A DNA stretch of 64,000 nt, from assembly GCF_964340395.1 (NCBI RefSeq), contig NC_135569.1, positions 1,459,342 to 1,523,341 on the forward strand. Reading direction: 5' to 3'. Positions within the stretch are counted from its first letter, which is position 1. Each line of letters starts with the position of its first letter. Below the pieces are notes generated by a model that saw nothing but the letters and a program-made list of their open reading frames with translations, was not told the DNA's origin and did not search any database. This DNA comes from Glandiceps talaboti. Lineage: Eukaryota; Hemichordata; Enteropneusta; Spengelidae. Below, piece after piece: positions 28,201 through 32,183 of this stretch. The position numbers and the translations under genes were made by a program.

Positions 28201-29825
28201 AGGATTGAAATCTAATGATACTGCTTCCTATACATTAATATACTTTGCCGTCAAGGGACTACTGGTTTACGATATAGATGTCAGTTTTATTTTACATGGA
28301 ATATTACTCAGTAGTTTTGGATAGCATTCGCCATTTCCTTAGAAAGAGAAAGATGTTTCTACTTTTGAATTCATGTAAACGGAGATATTTCGGACTGATA
28401 TAGTTGTATTGATATGTTGTAATATGTTGTTATGGCTGTCTCCCTCTTTCAACGACACTTCAAATTTTAAGTAAATGTATCTCTTGAAATGTAATTTATA
28501 CTTTGTAAATACCTAACTTGACAACAGGAACAGATTAGCCTTGAGAGAATAGCTAACCTCACCGTCAAAGTCATTGACAGTAATTTACCCTCTATTGAGT
28601 CACTGTATCATGCTCGTTTAACTGGTAGATGCAAAAAATGTCATAACAGACGTATCACAACCAGCACATAACCTTTTCGAATTGTTCCCCTAGGGGAAAT
28701 GGATTATGTCATTCCAATCAAAAACTGCACTTTAAAGATAAGATTAGCTTTTATCCTAAACTTTACAACTTTTGATATTTTTTTATTTTTATGAAGCTTT
28801 TCATGTTTAGTATATCTTATGATTTTATGTCGTATTCTATTTCATAATTGTATAATTCTATGTATATATTGTGTCTTCTTACGTGTCTTTGATGTTCTAA
28901 CACCAGGGCACAATTATAATCGATATTACAATAGTTTGGATAATTATCTAATCTAATCTAATCTTATCTAATCTAATCCAATCTAATATAGTCTGACAAC
29001 TCAAGAAAAAGATACCCAATGCTGATTAGCCTTTTTAAGAGTCTCTGAGAACGTTTCATAAGTCAACATCATTTCCCTAAAAAAAAATCATATTTCAGAA
29101 TTAAATTATTAAAAAATATTTTTCAATATTAGGAAATATTATTGAAATTGTAGCTTTTGAAAAAAGTGATATTATTAAAAAGTTATTTTCAATATTAGGA
29201 AATATTATTGAAATTGTAGCTTTTGAAAAAAAGTGATATTATTAAAAAGTTATTTTCAATATTAGGAAATATTATTGAAATTGTAGCTTTTGAAAAAAAG
29301 TGATATTATTAAAAAGTTATTTTCAATATTAGGAAATATTATTGAAATTGTAGCTTTTGAAAAAAGTGATATTATTAAAAAGTTTTTTCAATATTAGGAA
29401 ATATTAGTGAAATTGTAGCTTTTGAAAAAGTGATATTACCACTGTGAAATATTTGTGCAATACCCGTCTCTACAACCTCTAATTTCTCTTGAAAAAATTA
29501 CGAAAGGTGTGCAATCTGTTGAAGAATTTTCGAATATTTCATCACAATTTAGTCAACAATATTACCCTCGAAATGATCCACTCTGATTTCCCTCCAAATG
29601 CAATTTTCTTGTGGAAGTGAAAGTAAAACAAAACTCCTATCCTGCAAAATGATCAGTTTTGATCACAAATGCACGCGTTACCAAAAAGTGAATGCTTCAT
29701 TTTTGGCGATGTACATATCTATTCAAACACTTACCAGTAGCTGCTCGTCTTTCCCGTGGTTTAGCGTTAACTGTTCGGGAAACTACTCCCGCCAAAAAGA
29801 GTACAACCAACACTTTCCTTAACAT
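505..29825 (-). CDS. Mosaic secreted protein: 3x C-type lectin, astacin protease, 9x TSP1, LamG, EGF, LamG (3' end outside window)
   Basis: Thirty-one exons chain on the minus strand with GT/AG borders. In transcript order they are 29735-29825, 25507-25893, 24491-24898, 23493-23685, 22445-22680, 21447-21566, 20677-20815, 19160-19251, 18681-18798, 17997-18175, 16758-16979, 15916-16113, 15673-15791, 15052-15223, 14540-14713, 13645-13812, 13140-13310, 12496-12663, 11700-11870, 11088-11258, 9922-10101, 8667-8846, 8186-8209, 7483-7659, 6218-6317, 4729-4943, 3918-4103, 3417-3527, 2029-2205, 1329(or 1333)-1463 and about 505-734. Phases agree at every junction except a choice of donor near 1329/1333. 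The open frame is about 5.4 kb (about 1,800 residues) and still open at the left edge. Known of the domains: CTLDs bind ligands, astacins are secreted zinc endopeptidases, and TSP1 and LamG are adhesive. Inference: a secreted multidomain protease acting in extracellular matrix, development or defence. No exact orthologue was recognised. The continuous phase chain argues against two adjacent genes, but no transcript is available. Confidence 0.85.
1098..1317. repeat. (CAGA)n/(GACA)n microsatellite
   Basis: About 220 bp of CAGA/GACA tetranucleotide repeats with GATA and CGGCAGA interruptions, in the intron that starts only about 10 bp away at exon 30. All open frames across it are low-complexity shadows. 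Confidence 0.95.
3417..3527 (-). CDS. Exon 28: EGF-like domain (residues ~1587-1623)
   Basis: A single symmetric exon of 111 nt: [36 protein letters not shown]. The ATCD and CxCNxGFxGDGxxC pattern is that of an EGF domain, though the first Cys spacing is short. There is no complete calcium-binding consensus. It separates the two LamG-like domains. Confidence 0.85.
3918..7659 (-). CDS. Exons 24-27: LamG-like (concanavalin-type) domain A (residues ~1361-1586)
   Basis: Exons 7483-7659, 6218-6317, 4729-4943 and 3918-4103. The beta-sandwich signature runs [114 protein letters not shown]. This is the LamG-like/pentraxin-like fold found in secreted invertebrate proteins (jelly-roll, often carbohydrate- or protein-binding). 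Phases 1,1,2,1 chain correctly. A MITE-like element ends about 30 bp from the donor of the first exon. Confidence 0.87.
4325..4555. repeat. (CA)n microsatellite
   Basis: About 230 bp of interrupted CA dinucleotide repeats in the intron between LamG-A exons 26 and 27. Confidence 0.95.
5904..6032. mobile_element. Short foldback (MITE-like) element
   Basis: Begins CCAATATTTTTCTTCATTCAA and ends TTGAATGAAGTAAAATATTGG, giving inverted arms of about 25-35 bp in a 129-bp segment. A related half copy lies at 1-95. No clear target duplication was seen. Confidence 0.55.
7034..7451. mobile_element. MITE-like element with ~33-bp TIRs inside intron
   Basis: The left end TGTTACACCCAATCTGTGAA is repeated inverted at the right end (…ATTGGGTGTAACA), extending through AAATTGCCCAA. 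Flanks are TATATA on both sides, compatible with a TA target duplication. Internal repeats of 'TGCCCAGTTCATGAAAT' type also occur (7050-7165). The right end lies about 30 bp from the splice donor of exon 24. Confidence 0.65.
8186..8209 (-). CDS. Exon 23: 24-nt micro-exon linking TSP1 to LamG
   Basis: Bounded by acceptor TTTTCATCAG and donor GGTGAGT, it adds exactly eight residues (GPEIINPP) without changing phase. It is far too short to be picked up by ORF length, but the splice signals are strong and the phase fits both neighbours. It would act as a proline-containing hinge between the TSP1 array and the LamG part. It could also be skipped without frame change, so alternative splicing is possible. 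Confidence 0.65.
8667..8846 (-). CDS. Exon 22: TSP1 repeat 9 (last)
   Basis: Core: [60 protein letters not shown]. The usual C-G-x-G is replaced by DCNDG. An N-glycosylation sequon (NAT) is present. 180 nt, phase 1-1, acceptor ATCATCAG, donor GGTACGG. Confidence 0.9.
9922..10101 (-). CDS. Exon 21: TSP1 repeat 8
   Basis: Core: [53 protein letters not shown] full WxxW-CGGG type TSP1, consistent with possible C-mannosylation on Trp and O-fucosylation at the CxxSCGG site in this family (inferred from the motif only). 180 nt, phase 1-1, donor GGTAAGT. A (ACAT)n/(GTAC)n tract begins about 45 bp beyond its acceptor. Confidence 0.92.
10151..10262. repeat. (ACAT)n/(GTAC)n microsatellite
   Basis: About 110 bp of ATAC repeats with a central palindromic GTAC block, about 45 bp upstream (in transcript sense) of TSP1 exon 21. 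Confidence 0.95.
10600..10652. repeat. (CA)n microsatellite
   Basis: About 50 bp of perfect CA dinucleotides in the intron between TSP1 repeats 7 and 8. Confidence 0.95.
10760..10984. mobile_element. 225-bp MITE-like element with CCCTTACGGAAA inverted ends
   Basis: Perfect 12-bp terminal inverted repeats CCCTTACGGAAA / TTTCCGTAAGGG. The interior is made of repeated, self-complementary TCCTATAGGAA-type motifs. A CA dinucleotide flanks both ends (a weak target-duplication candidate). Lies in an intron of the protease gene. Confidence 0.6.
11088..11258 (-). CDS. Exon 20: TSP1 repeat 7
   Basis: Core: [55 protein letters not shown]. Six cysteines. It is related to, but clearly diverged from, the A/B pair. 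171 nt, phase 1-1, acceptor ATCTAG, donor GGTAAAG. The intron following it in the transcript holds a 225-bp TIR element and a (CA)n tract. Confidence 0.9.
11460..11623. repeat. (AT)n then (ACAT)n microsatellite
   Basis: About 68 bp of AT dinucleotides followed by about 85 bp of ACAT repeats, beside TSP1 exon 19 at the edge of the duplicated block. Confidence 0.95.
11700..11870 (-). CDS. Exon 19: TSP1 repeat 6 (duplicated unit A, copy 2)
   Basis: Core: [53 protein letters not shown]. Sister of 13140-13310. The donor side runs within about 75 bp into an (ACAT)n-(AT)n microsatellite, so the duplication border lies close to the exon end here (shared sequence includes the TTGATAACTAACC stretch just outside the exon). 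Confidence 0.9.
12496..12663 (-). CDS. Exon 18: TSP1 repeat 5 (duplicated unit B, copy 2)
   Basis: Core: [51 protein letters not shown]. Sister of the exon at 13645-13812. The acceptor TTTATAG and donor CAGTAAGAG are the same as in the sister, and the flanking intron sequence on the donor side is shared. Six Cys, 168 nt, phase 1-1. Confidence 0.9.
13140..13310 (-). CDS. Exon 17: TSP1 repeat 4 (duplicated unit A, copy 1)
   Basis: Core: [54 protein letters not shown]. It is almost identical to the exon at 11700-11870; the visible differences are T/N, K/E and N/I near the C-terminus (TMDKICNN versus NMDEICNI). The intron just upstream of it in the transcript is also shared with the sister copy. 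171 nt, phase 1-1. Confidence 0.9.
13645..13812 (-). CDS. Exon 16: TSP1 repeat 3 (duplicated unit B, copy 1)
   Basis: Core: [51 protein letters not shown]. All six cysteines are present. It is nearly identical in DNA and protein to the exon at 12496-12663; visible changes are SGDC versus SDVC and GSSM versus GSAM. With exon 17 it forms one copy of a two-exon tandem duplication. Symmetric phase 1, 168 nt. Confidence 0.9.
13903..14248. repeat. 42/44-bp minisatellite, eight units
   Basis: Units start GTCTGCGCATGACGCACTTG and end either AACTAGTC (44 bp) or AACGTC/AACACC (42 bp). The first units alternate 44/42. Intronic, between TSP1 repeats 2 and 3. Confidence 0.92.
14540..14713 (-). CDS. Exon 15: TSP1 repeat 2
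   Basis: Core: [42 protein letters not shown]. The usual CSxxCGGG is altered: only one Cys (QCSEGG) is present where two are normal, so one disulfide of the fold appears lost or rearranged. The acceptor TTCATAG at 14714-14720 gives the phase needed by the previous exon. The donor is AGTGAGT. Its downstream intron contains the 42/44-bp minisatellite. Confidence 0.82.
14825..14992. repeat. (TATG)n-(TGCG)n compound microsatellite
   Basis: About 85 bp of ATGT repeats followed by CCTG and GCGT repeats, starting about 110 bp beyond TSP1 exon 15. Confidence 0.95.
15052..15791 (-). CDS. Exons 13-14: Cys-rich WSC-like domain inserted between TSP1 repeats
   Basis: Exons 15673-15791 and 15052-15223. 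The sequence reads [76 protein letters not shown]. This resembles a domain I know from many marine-invertebrate secreted proteins, with a GCYxD start, a DGHY segment, a KCxxxA helix and an FAxxxGGxCY strand; it is sometimes annotated as WSC-like. The identification is from memory of the pattern and is moderate. The outer borders are phase 1 and the internal intron is phase 0, so the two exons form one symmetric insertable unit. Confidence 0.6.
15916..16113 (-). CDS. Exon 12: TSP1 repeat 1 (residues ~729-794)
   Basis: Directly follows the protease. It shows the WSxWSSC / CGGG core of a thrombospondin type 1 repeat: [39 protein letters not shown]. Six cysteines and the layered Trp/Arg pattern are present. 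The exon is phase 1 at both ends and ends at an AGTAATT donor. It is separated from the other eight TSP1 repeats by the Cys-rich domain in exons 13-14. TSP1 modules bind glycosaminoglycans and matrix proteins, so it probably positions the protease. Confidence 0.88.
16758..19251 (-). CDS. Exons 8-11: astacin zinc metalloprotease domain (residues ~531-728)
   Basis: Four exons: 19160-19251, 18681-18798, 17997-18175 and 16758-16979. The domain begins after SRRRR (527-530), a furin/trypsin-like site, with mature start [19 protein letters not shown]. The zinc site is [19 protein letters not shown]: His624, His628 and His634 are ligands and Glu625 is the general base. The four structural cysteines are Cys575, 596, 615 and 727. 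The Met-turn region reads [15 protein letters not shown]: Tyr683 (the usual fifth ligand/switch) is kept but the signature methionine is Leu681. Length (about 198 residues) fits the family. Function: extracellular endopeptidase, activated by propeptide removal. Confidence 0.93.
17187..17216. repeat. Poly-G then (GT)n tract
   Basis: About 19 consecutive G followed by GT repeats, in the intron within the astacin catalytic domain (between exons 10 and 11). Confidence 0.9.
17415..17700. repeat. Diverged dispersed tandem repeat (~125-bp unit), copy 1
   Basis: Contains 'AATCA-TAATTATGCAAATTACTC' and 'CACTTTGTTATGG' motifs in the same order as the repeat at about 42060-42400. The family is therefore present at two places in the window; here it lies in a protease-gene intron. 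Confidence 0.5.
18255..18375. repeat. (GTCT)n-(CCTG)n-(ATGT)n microsatellite
   Basis: Compound tetranucleotide tract about 80 bp beyond the acceptor of the HExxH exon. Confidence 0.95.
18810..18906. repeat. (GA)n microsatellite next to a splice acceptor
   Basis: GAGAGAGT/GAGGGAGG tract. On the gene strand it is a CT-rich run beginning only about 12 nt upstream of the exon 9 acceptor, so it extends the polypyrimidine tract of that splice site. Confidence 0.9.
19311..19429. repeat. Inverted repeat (hairpin) in intron
   Basis: TTTATGGCCCGGATATG at the left and CATATCCGGGCATAAA at the right form near-complementary ends of a segment of about 119 bp. Possibly a MITE-like element. The region to about 20050 carries diffuse variants of 'CTGGTACATGGCTGTG'. 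Confidence 0.55.
20059..20585. repeat. 44-bp minisatellite, ~12 copies
   Basis: Unit TAGGTATGTGACTGTTACTG… plus GGTTGTGCAATATTCCCTGT GTCC. Copies differ mainly at one dinucleotide (CAATATT, CAAGATT or CAAGGTT). Intronic between propeptide exon 7 and exon 8, ending about 90 bp from the exon 7 donor. Confidence 0.95.
20677..21566 (-). CDS. Exons 6-7: astacin propeptide (residues ~439-525)
   Basis: Two exons, 21447-21566 and 20677-20815. The first is charged and helical ([22 protein letters not shown]). The second carries [12 protein letters not shown], which sits where astacin propeptides have the FxGD 'aspartate switch' that caps the catalytic zinc; Asp488 would be the blocking residue and Gly is Ser here. 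This alignment is by eye. Phases 1 to 1 and 1 to 2 connect the CTLD3 exon upstream with the RRRR-containing exon downstream. They are therefore the direct physical evidence that the lectin and protease parts belong to one gene. Confidence 0.72.
22110..22340. repeat. ~39-bp minisatellite, about six copies
   Basis: Units of 'TCACCTCGACTAGAAGTAAC' plus 'CCTAATGATACCATCTCCA' with ATC/ACC variants. In the intron after CTLD3. On the gene strand it would read as SRG/DGGG-rich peptide, but no splice borders support coding. Confidence 0.88.
22445..23685 (-). CDS. Exons 4-5: C-type lectin domain 3 (residues ~296-438)
   Basis: The third CTLD is split over 23493-23685 and 22445-22680 by a phase-2 intron of about 810 bp. 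Exon 4 gives [16 protein letters not shown] and [15 protein letters not shown]. Exon 5 gives [40 protein letters not shown]. All six CTLD cysteines appear present. The canonical EPN/QPD motif is replaced by a [14 protein letters not shown] stretch. The split architecture differs from the single-exon CTLDs 1 and 2, suggesting a separate origin within the gene. The downstream donor (GGTAGGC at 22444) is phase 1, matching the propeptide exon. Confidence 0.85.
22793..22960 (-). mobile_element. Possible LINE 3' tail, minus strand
   Basis: A (TTAGA)n-type pentanucleotide tract at 22793-22845 is preceded on the minus strand by AT-rich sequence. It mirrors the (TAATC)n tail at about 28950-28985, and both could be retroposon tails. 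No coding part was recognised here. Confidence 0.3.
23151..23245. repeat. ~47-bp direct repeat, two copies
   Basis: 'AACGCGATGTGTTCTGGTCG' plus 'ATTGAGGAAATACTTTTAGGGT' occurs twice in tandem with few changes, in the intron splitting CTLD3. Confidence 0.85.
24491..24898 (-). CDS. Exon 3: C-type lectin domain 2 (residues ~160-295)
   Basis: A second single-exon CTLD. Landmarks are [64 protein letters not shown] and GYVSK. The final cysteine of the usual C-terminal pair (…Y/F-x-C) reads as Tyr-Val-Ser here (HGYVSKRG), so the canonical long-loop/terminal disulfide may be incomplete; I did not see a substitute. No EPN or QPD is present. It is symmetric phase 1-1, like CTLD1. The adjacent intron carries a 270-bp trinucleotide tract. 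Confidence 0.87.
24935..25206. repeat. Compound trinucleotide tract (GAT/GAC/CAC/ATC/AAC/AGC)
   Basis: About 270 bp of trinucleotide repeats between CTLD exons 2 and 3. Frames through it give poly-Val, poly-Cys or poly-Gln, with no splice support. Confidence 0.92.
25507..25893 (-). CDS. Exon 2: C-type lectin domain 1 (residues ~31-159)
   Basis: A complete single-exon CTLD. Visible landmarks are the N-terminal [16 protein letters not shown], the helix segment with [19 protein letters not shown], the core YWIGVE, and the C-terminal cysteines in GADCARL, DRACD and GAICK. The canonical sugar/Ca-binding tripeptides (EPN or QPD) are absent; the corresponding loop reads [17 protein letters not shown], acidic but non-canonical. 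Binding to simple mannose or galactose therefore cannot be assumed. Both ends are phase 1 (TTTTCAG acceptor, AGTATGT donor), so the exon is a symmetric, shufflable module. Confidence 0.9.
26206..26302. repeat. (TCTG)n/(TCTC)n tract
   Basis: Low-complexity CT/GT-rich tract in intron 1. Confidence 0.85.
26795..26865. repeat. (AATA)n/(GAAA)n tract
   Basis: AAATAAAT then GAAAGAAA repeats in intron 1; a short A-rich tail-like sequence. Confidence 0.8.
27231..27735. mobile_element. TIR element (~58-bp arms) interrupted by a SINE
   Basis: The left arm TTTAACTTCGTATTGTACCA… ending CGCCAGGTATC (27231-27287) is repeated inverted at 27679-27735 (GATACCTGGCGAAAG … ACGAAGTTAAA) with few mismatches. A small hairpin (ATGGCTTCGTC / GACGAAGCCAT, about 27635-27674) lies inside the right arm. 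The middle is occupied by the SINE at 27290-27636. Lies in intron 1. Confidence 0.65.
27290..27636 (-). mobile_element. tRNA-derived SINE, copy 1
   Basis: On the minus strand: a B-box-like GGTTCGAGCCCC, a shared body (CTGAGTGGCTAAAGTCCTTG, GCCTCAGTCAACCTAG), the 3' segment AAAGCGCTTTGAGCACGG … GAAAGCGCTATATAAGAAAC and a final (ATT)n tail. The GCGCTATATAA plus (ATT)n ending is known from several SINE/LINE families with shared tails. The A box is degraded or truncated. Copy 2 lies at about 49870-50010. Confidence 0.8.
28520..28990 (+). mobile_element. Possible 3' fragment of a non-LTR retrotransposon
   Basis: An open stretch at about 28528-28670 translates as [20 protein letters not shown]… ending [15 protein letters not shown] and a stop. 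AT-rich sequence follows with 'TTCTAACACCAGGGCACAAT' and a terminal (TAATC)n tract (28950-28985). This matches the layout of a LINE 3' end (C-terminal Cys/His tail, short UTR, pentanucleotide tail). The family is not identified. Confidence 0.4.
29105..29438. repeat. ~65-bp AT-rich minisatellite, five units
   Basis: Unit 'TATTAAAAAGTTATTTTCAA' plus 'TATTAGGAAATATTATTGAA' plus 'ATTGTAGCTTTTGAAAAAAAGTGA', repeated about five times with length changes in the A runs. In intron 1, about 300 bp from exon 1. Confidence 0.93.
29735..29825 (-). CDS. Exon 1: start codon and signal peptide of the mosaic protease gene
   Basis: The ATG at 29825-29823 opens a 30-codon exon. It has a basic n-region (MLRK), a hydrophobic core ([11 protein letters not shown]) and a likely cleavage after residue 21 (VNA). 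A basic stretch KPRERR follows, which could be a further processing site. It ends in a GGTAAGT donor with phase 1, matching the CTLD1 exon 3.8 kb away. About 40 nt upstream on the same strand, GATAAAA (29864-29872) could serve as a weak TATA-like box; this is only a guess. No in-frame exon with a competing signal peptide was found further downstream in the gene, so this is taken as the true N-terminus. Confidence 0.8.
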
Positions 29826-30275
29826 TTTGGCCCTAAAGTCAGTGTTTAGGTCTGCATAACCCTGGTTTTATCCCTTCTGTGTTGTCAGTACTGTGAGCGA
29901 ACGAGTTCAGTACCAACTGCGCAACTTTGTAAACTCGGTATAAAGAGACAACCAACAAAAGATGGGTGATTCCATTTTCAGCTATATTGGAAGCAATTTA
30001 TCAGACAAACCAAAAACGATTTTTTTCAATCCAAATGATTCACGCGGGGAGGGCCGTGGTAAAGTAAACATAGTCGGGCTCCTCGTCCATCTTGTATTTG
30101 TATTTGATTTTAACTAATATGTGGTTAGACACTATCGGTGGTATTAAAAACTTCTTAATGGTAAAATTCTCAGAGAAAGGTCTCCCAAGATAAGAGGGTT
30201 ATAAATCCCATGAAAATGCGGTGCGTATGCATGCTTGTGGGAGTCAGGAAAGAGACAAGATCCATGCAAAGACAT

Positions 30276-32183
30276 CAGGGCCGTAGCCTGACCAAATTGC
30301 CAAGGGGGGGGGGGGGGCAGAACTTTGTCTTGGTGCAATCATGCATTTAAAATTTAGAATATTGCTAATTTAAATAAATTTGCATGCAATTTACATAATA
30401 TATATTTTAGCATACGCAATTAAATATCGTATGTAAGGTCAGAAAAAATAAAGAAATGCTTGTCAACGGGTAACCTAACCCATCACATTGGGTAAGTAGG
30501 TCGATTTCATTTTTTTCAAAATGCTTGACAAGGATAAAACAAACCATATATAATGACAGCAAAATATTTCAGGTCGAGTTTAGATAGAAGTTATTCAGTC
30601 ATCTTGATACTATCTCATGCAATTTGTCTGCATAGCTACAGTTAGGAAATGTACACAATTTACGGTTAAACAAATGGTGTAGTTCCTCGCACCCTCTCTT
30701 CTCAAAAAATGTTAAGCCCCGGCAATTGAATCTCAAGCATTATTTTAGCTACCCCTTCTCAGTCTTCTGTCACCTACACTACAGTGGAGATATAAAATCA
30801 TATGGTACAATGATACATTGGAAGGAGACAACTCCAAAGGTGAAAAAAATTGAAAATAAGACAGTGTAGGAGGCCATTTAGAAGCATAAAATATCAAACC
30901 ATAGACGTAATAAAATACCAGAATTGAAACAATTATGCTATGCATTACATATTATCTGGAAGTGGCAAAGTTGAAAGATATTATGCGGATGTGCACATGG
31001 TAAATGACTTCTCCTTAGTTTAATTTCGTTCCAAAAAATCCCGAATAGAGAGCAAAACATTTCAAGGCTTTCAGACTTTTGATGGCCCAATGGTCGTAAA
31101 CTTTTGTTCAATTCTTTTTAGTGCACATTGGATATTTATTAATCTCATTTCATGCTTGTATGCAACATCAGAGCCAAGTAAACCACTGTATAAGATATTA
31201 TATAATTTGGAATAGACTAAAAAAAAATATAAAGAAATATCCTTAATTTTGAAAAACATATATGGGTAGGTTGAACAGCTTTTTCATTTTTTCTGGCCTA
31301 ATGTCGTATCTTTCAAAGTAGTTGCCGAAAATATGTCACATTCAAAGTAAAAAAATGGATGGTGCTTTCACAAATAAGTAACACAACAAAATAATCATTT
31401 TCTTTACCCAACTCCCAAAACTGTTATGGCCTCGTTTATGTCGGAACCCAAAGGTGAACTCAATGAATTCTCCTTGTCATTATCATTATAATGGAAATTG
31501 AAGTTTGGATTTTGATGTCGAAGGTACAGCTCTGTTTACAAATTCAGGGCCATTCATTCCATAGCAAAATGAATTGCAGAATAACGCTAGTGTCAGTGTA
31601 CAATGAGATGATTATATCAAACAACATTTTAACCAAAGACAACGTCGAACACAATTATTGAAAGCAATATCTTCAAATAGTGGATCTTAGACTGCGTACC
31701 TAGTTTAATAGTTTTTCAGGGTCACCAAATACCCCAAAAAGAGATCTGTCGTTTTATCAGCATGAAACGTTTTAATATAAGGAACAAGATGTAAATGAGA
31801 TCGAGCGCATCTTCGGAGTCACGAGTCACTGCATGCAGCATATCAGGCAACCTCATGTTGAACGACTTTTTCCGTCTTTTTTTTTAGTTTCACTCGCTGA
31901 CATTATAATTGACTCTTGCTATCTTCAAATGAAGGAGACTTTCAAGACTACTACTGTTACTCGCAGAAAATGCACAGTGCATGTGCGCACTTCTTTTTTA
32001 CTTTCCCACGCAAAAGATTTTTAGTGAACTATCCATTGAAATCGCGCATGCTAGGAATCGTCACGTAAATAACGATTTTAATAGCATCGCTATGTATTCA
32101 AAAAGTAGCTTTTTCCCCAAAAAATCTCAGGGCGGGGGAGGGGGGGGGCAGCTGCCCCCCCCCCCCCGCAGGCTACGGTACTG
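30276..32183. mobile_element. 1.9-kb TIR transposon, apparently non-autonomous
   Basis: Left end CAGGGCCGTAGCCTG (30276-30290), right end CAGGCTACGGTACTG (32169-32183): 15-bp inverted repeats with two mismatches, both followed inward by a spacer, a long G run and CAG. Both outer flanks are GACAT (30271-30275 and 32184-32188), a perfect 5-bp target-site duplication. The interior is AT-rich without a recognisable transposase; the longest frames are about 60-80 codons. The superfamily is not assigned: a 5-bp duplication is unusual for hAT (8 bp), which the CAGGG end would otherwise suggest. Confidence 0.75.
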
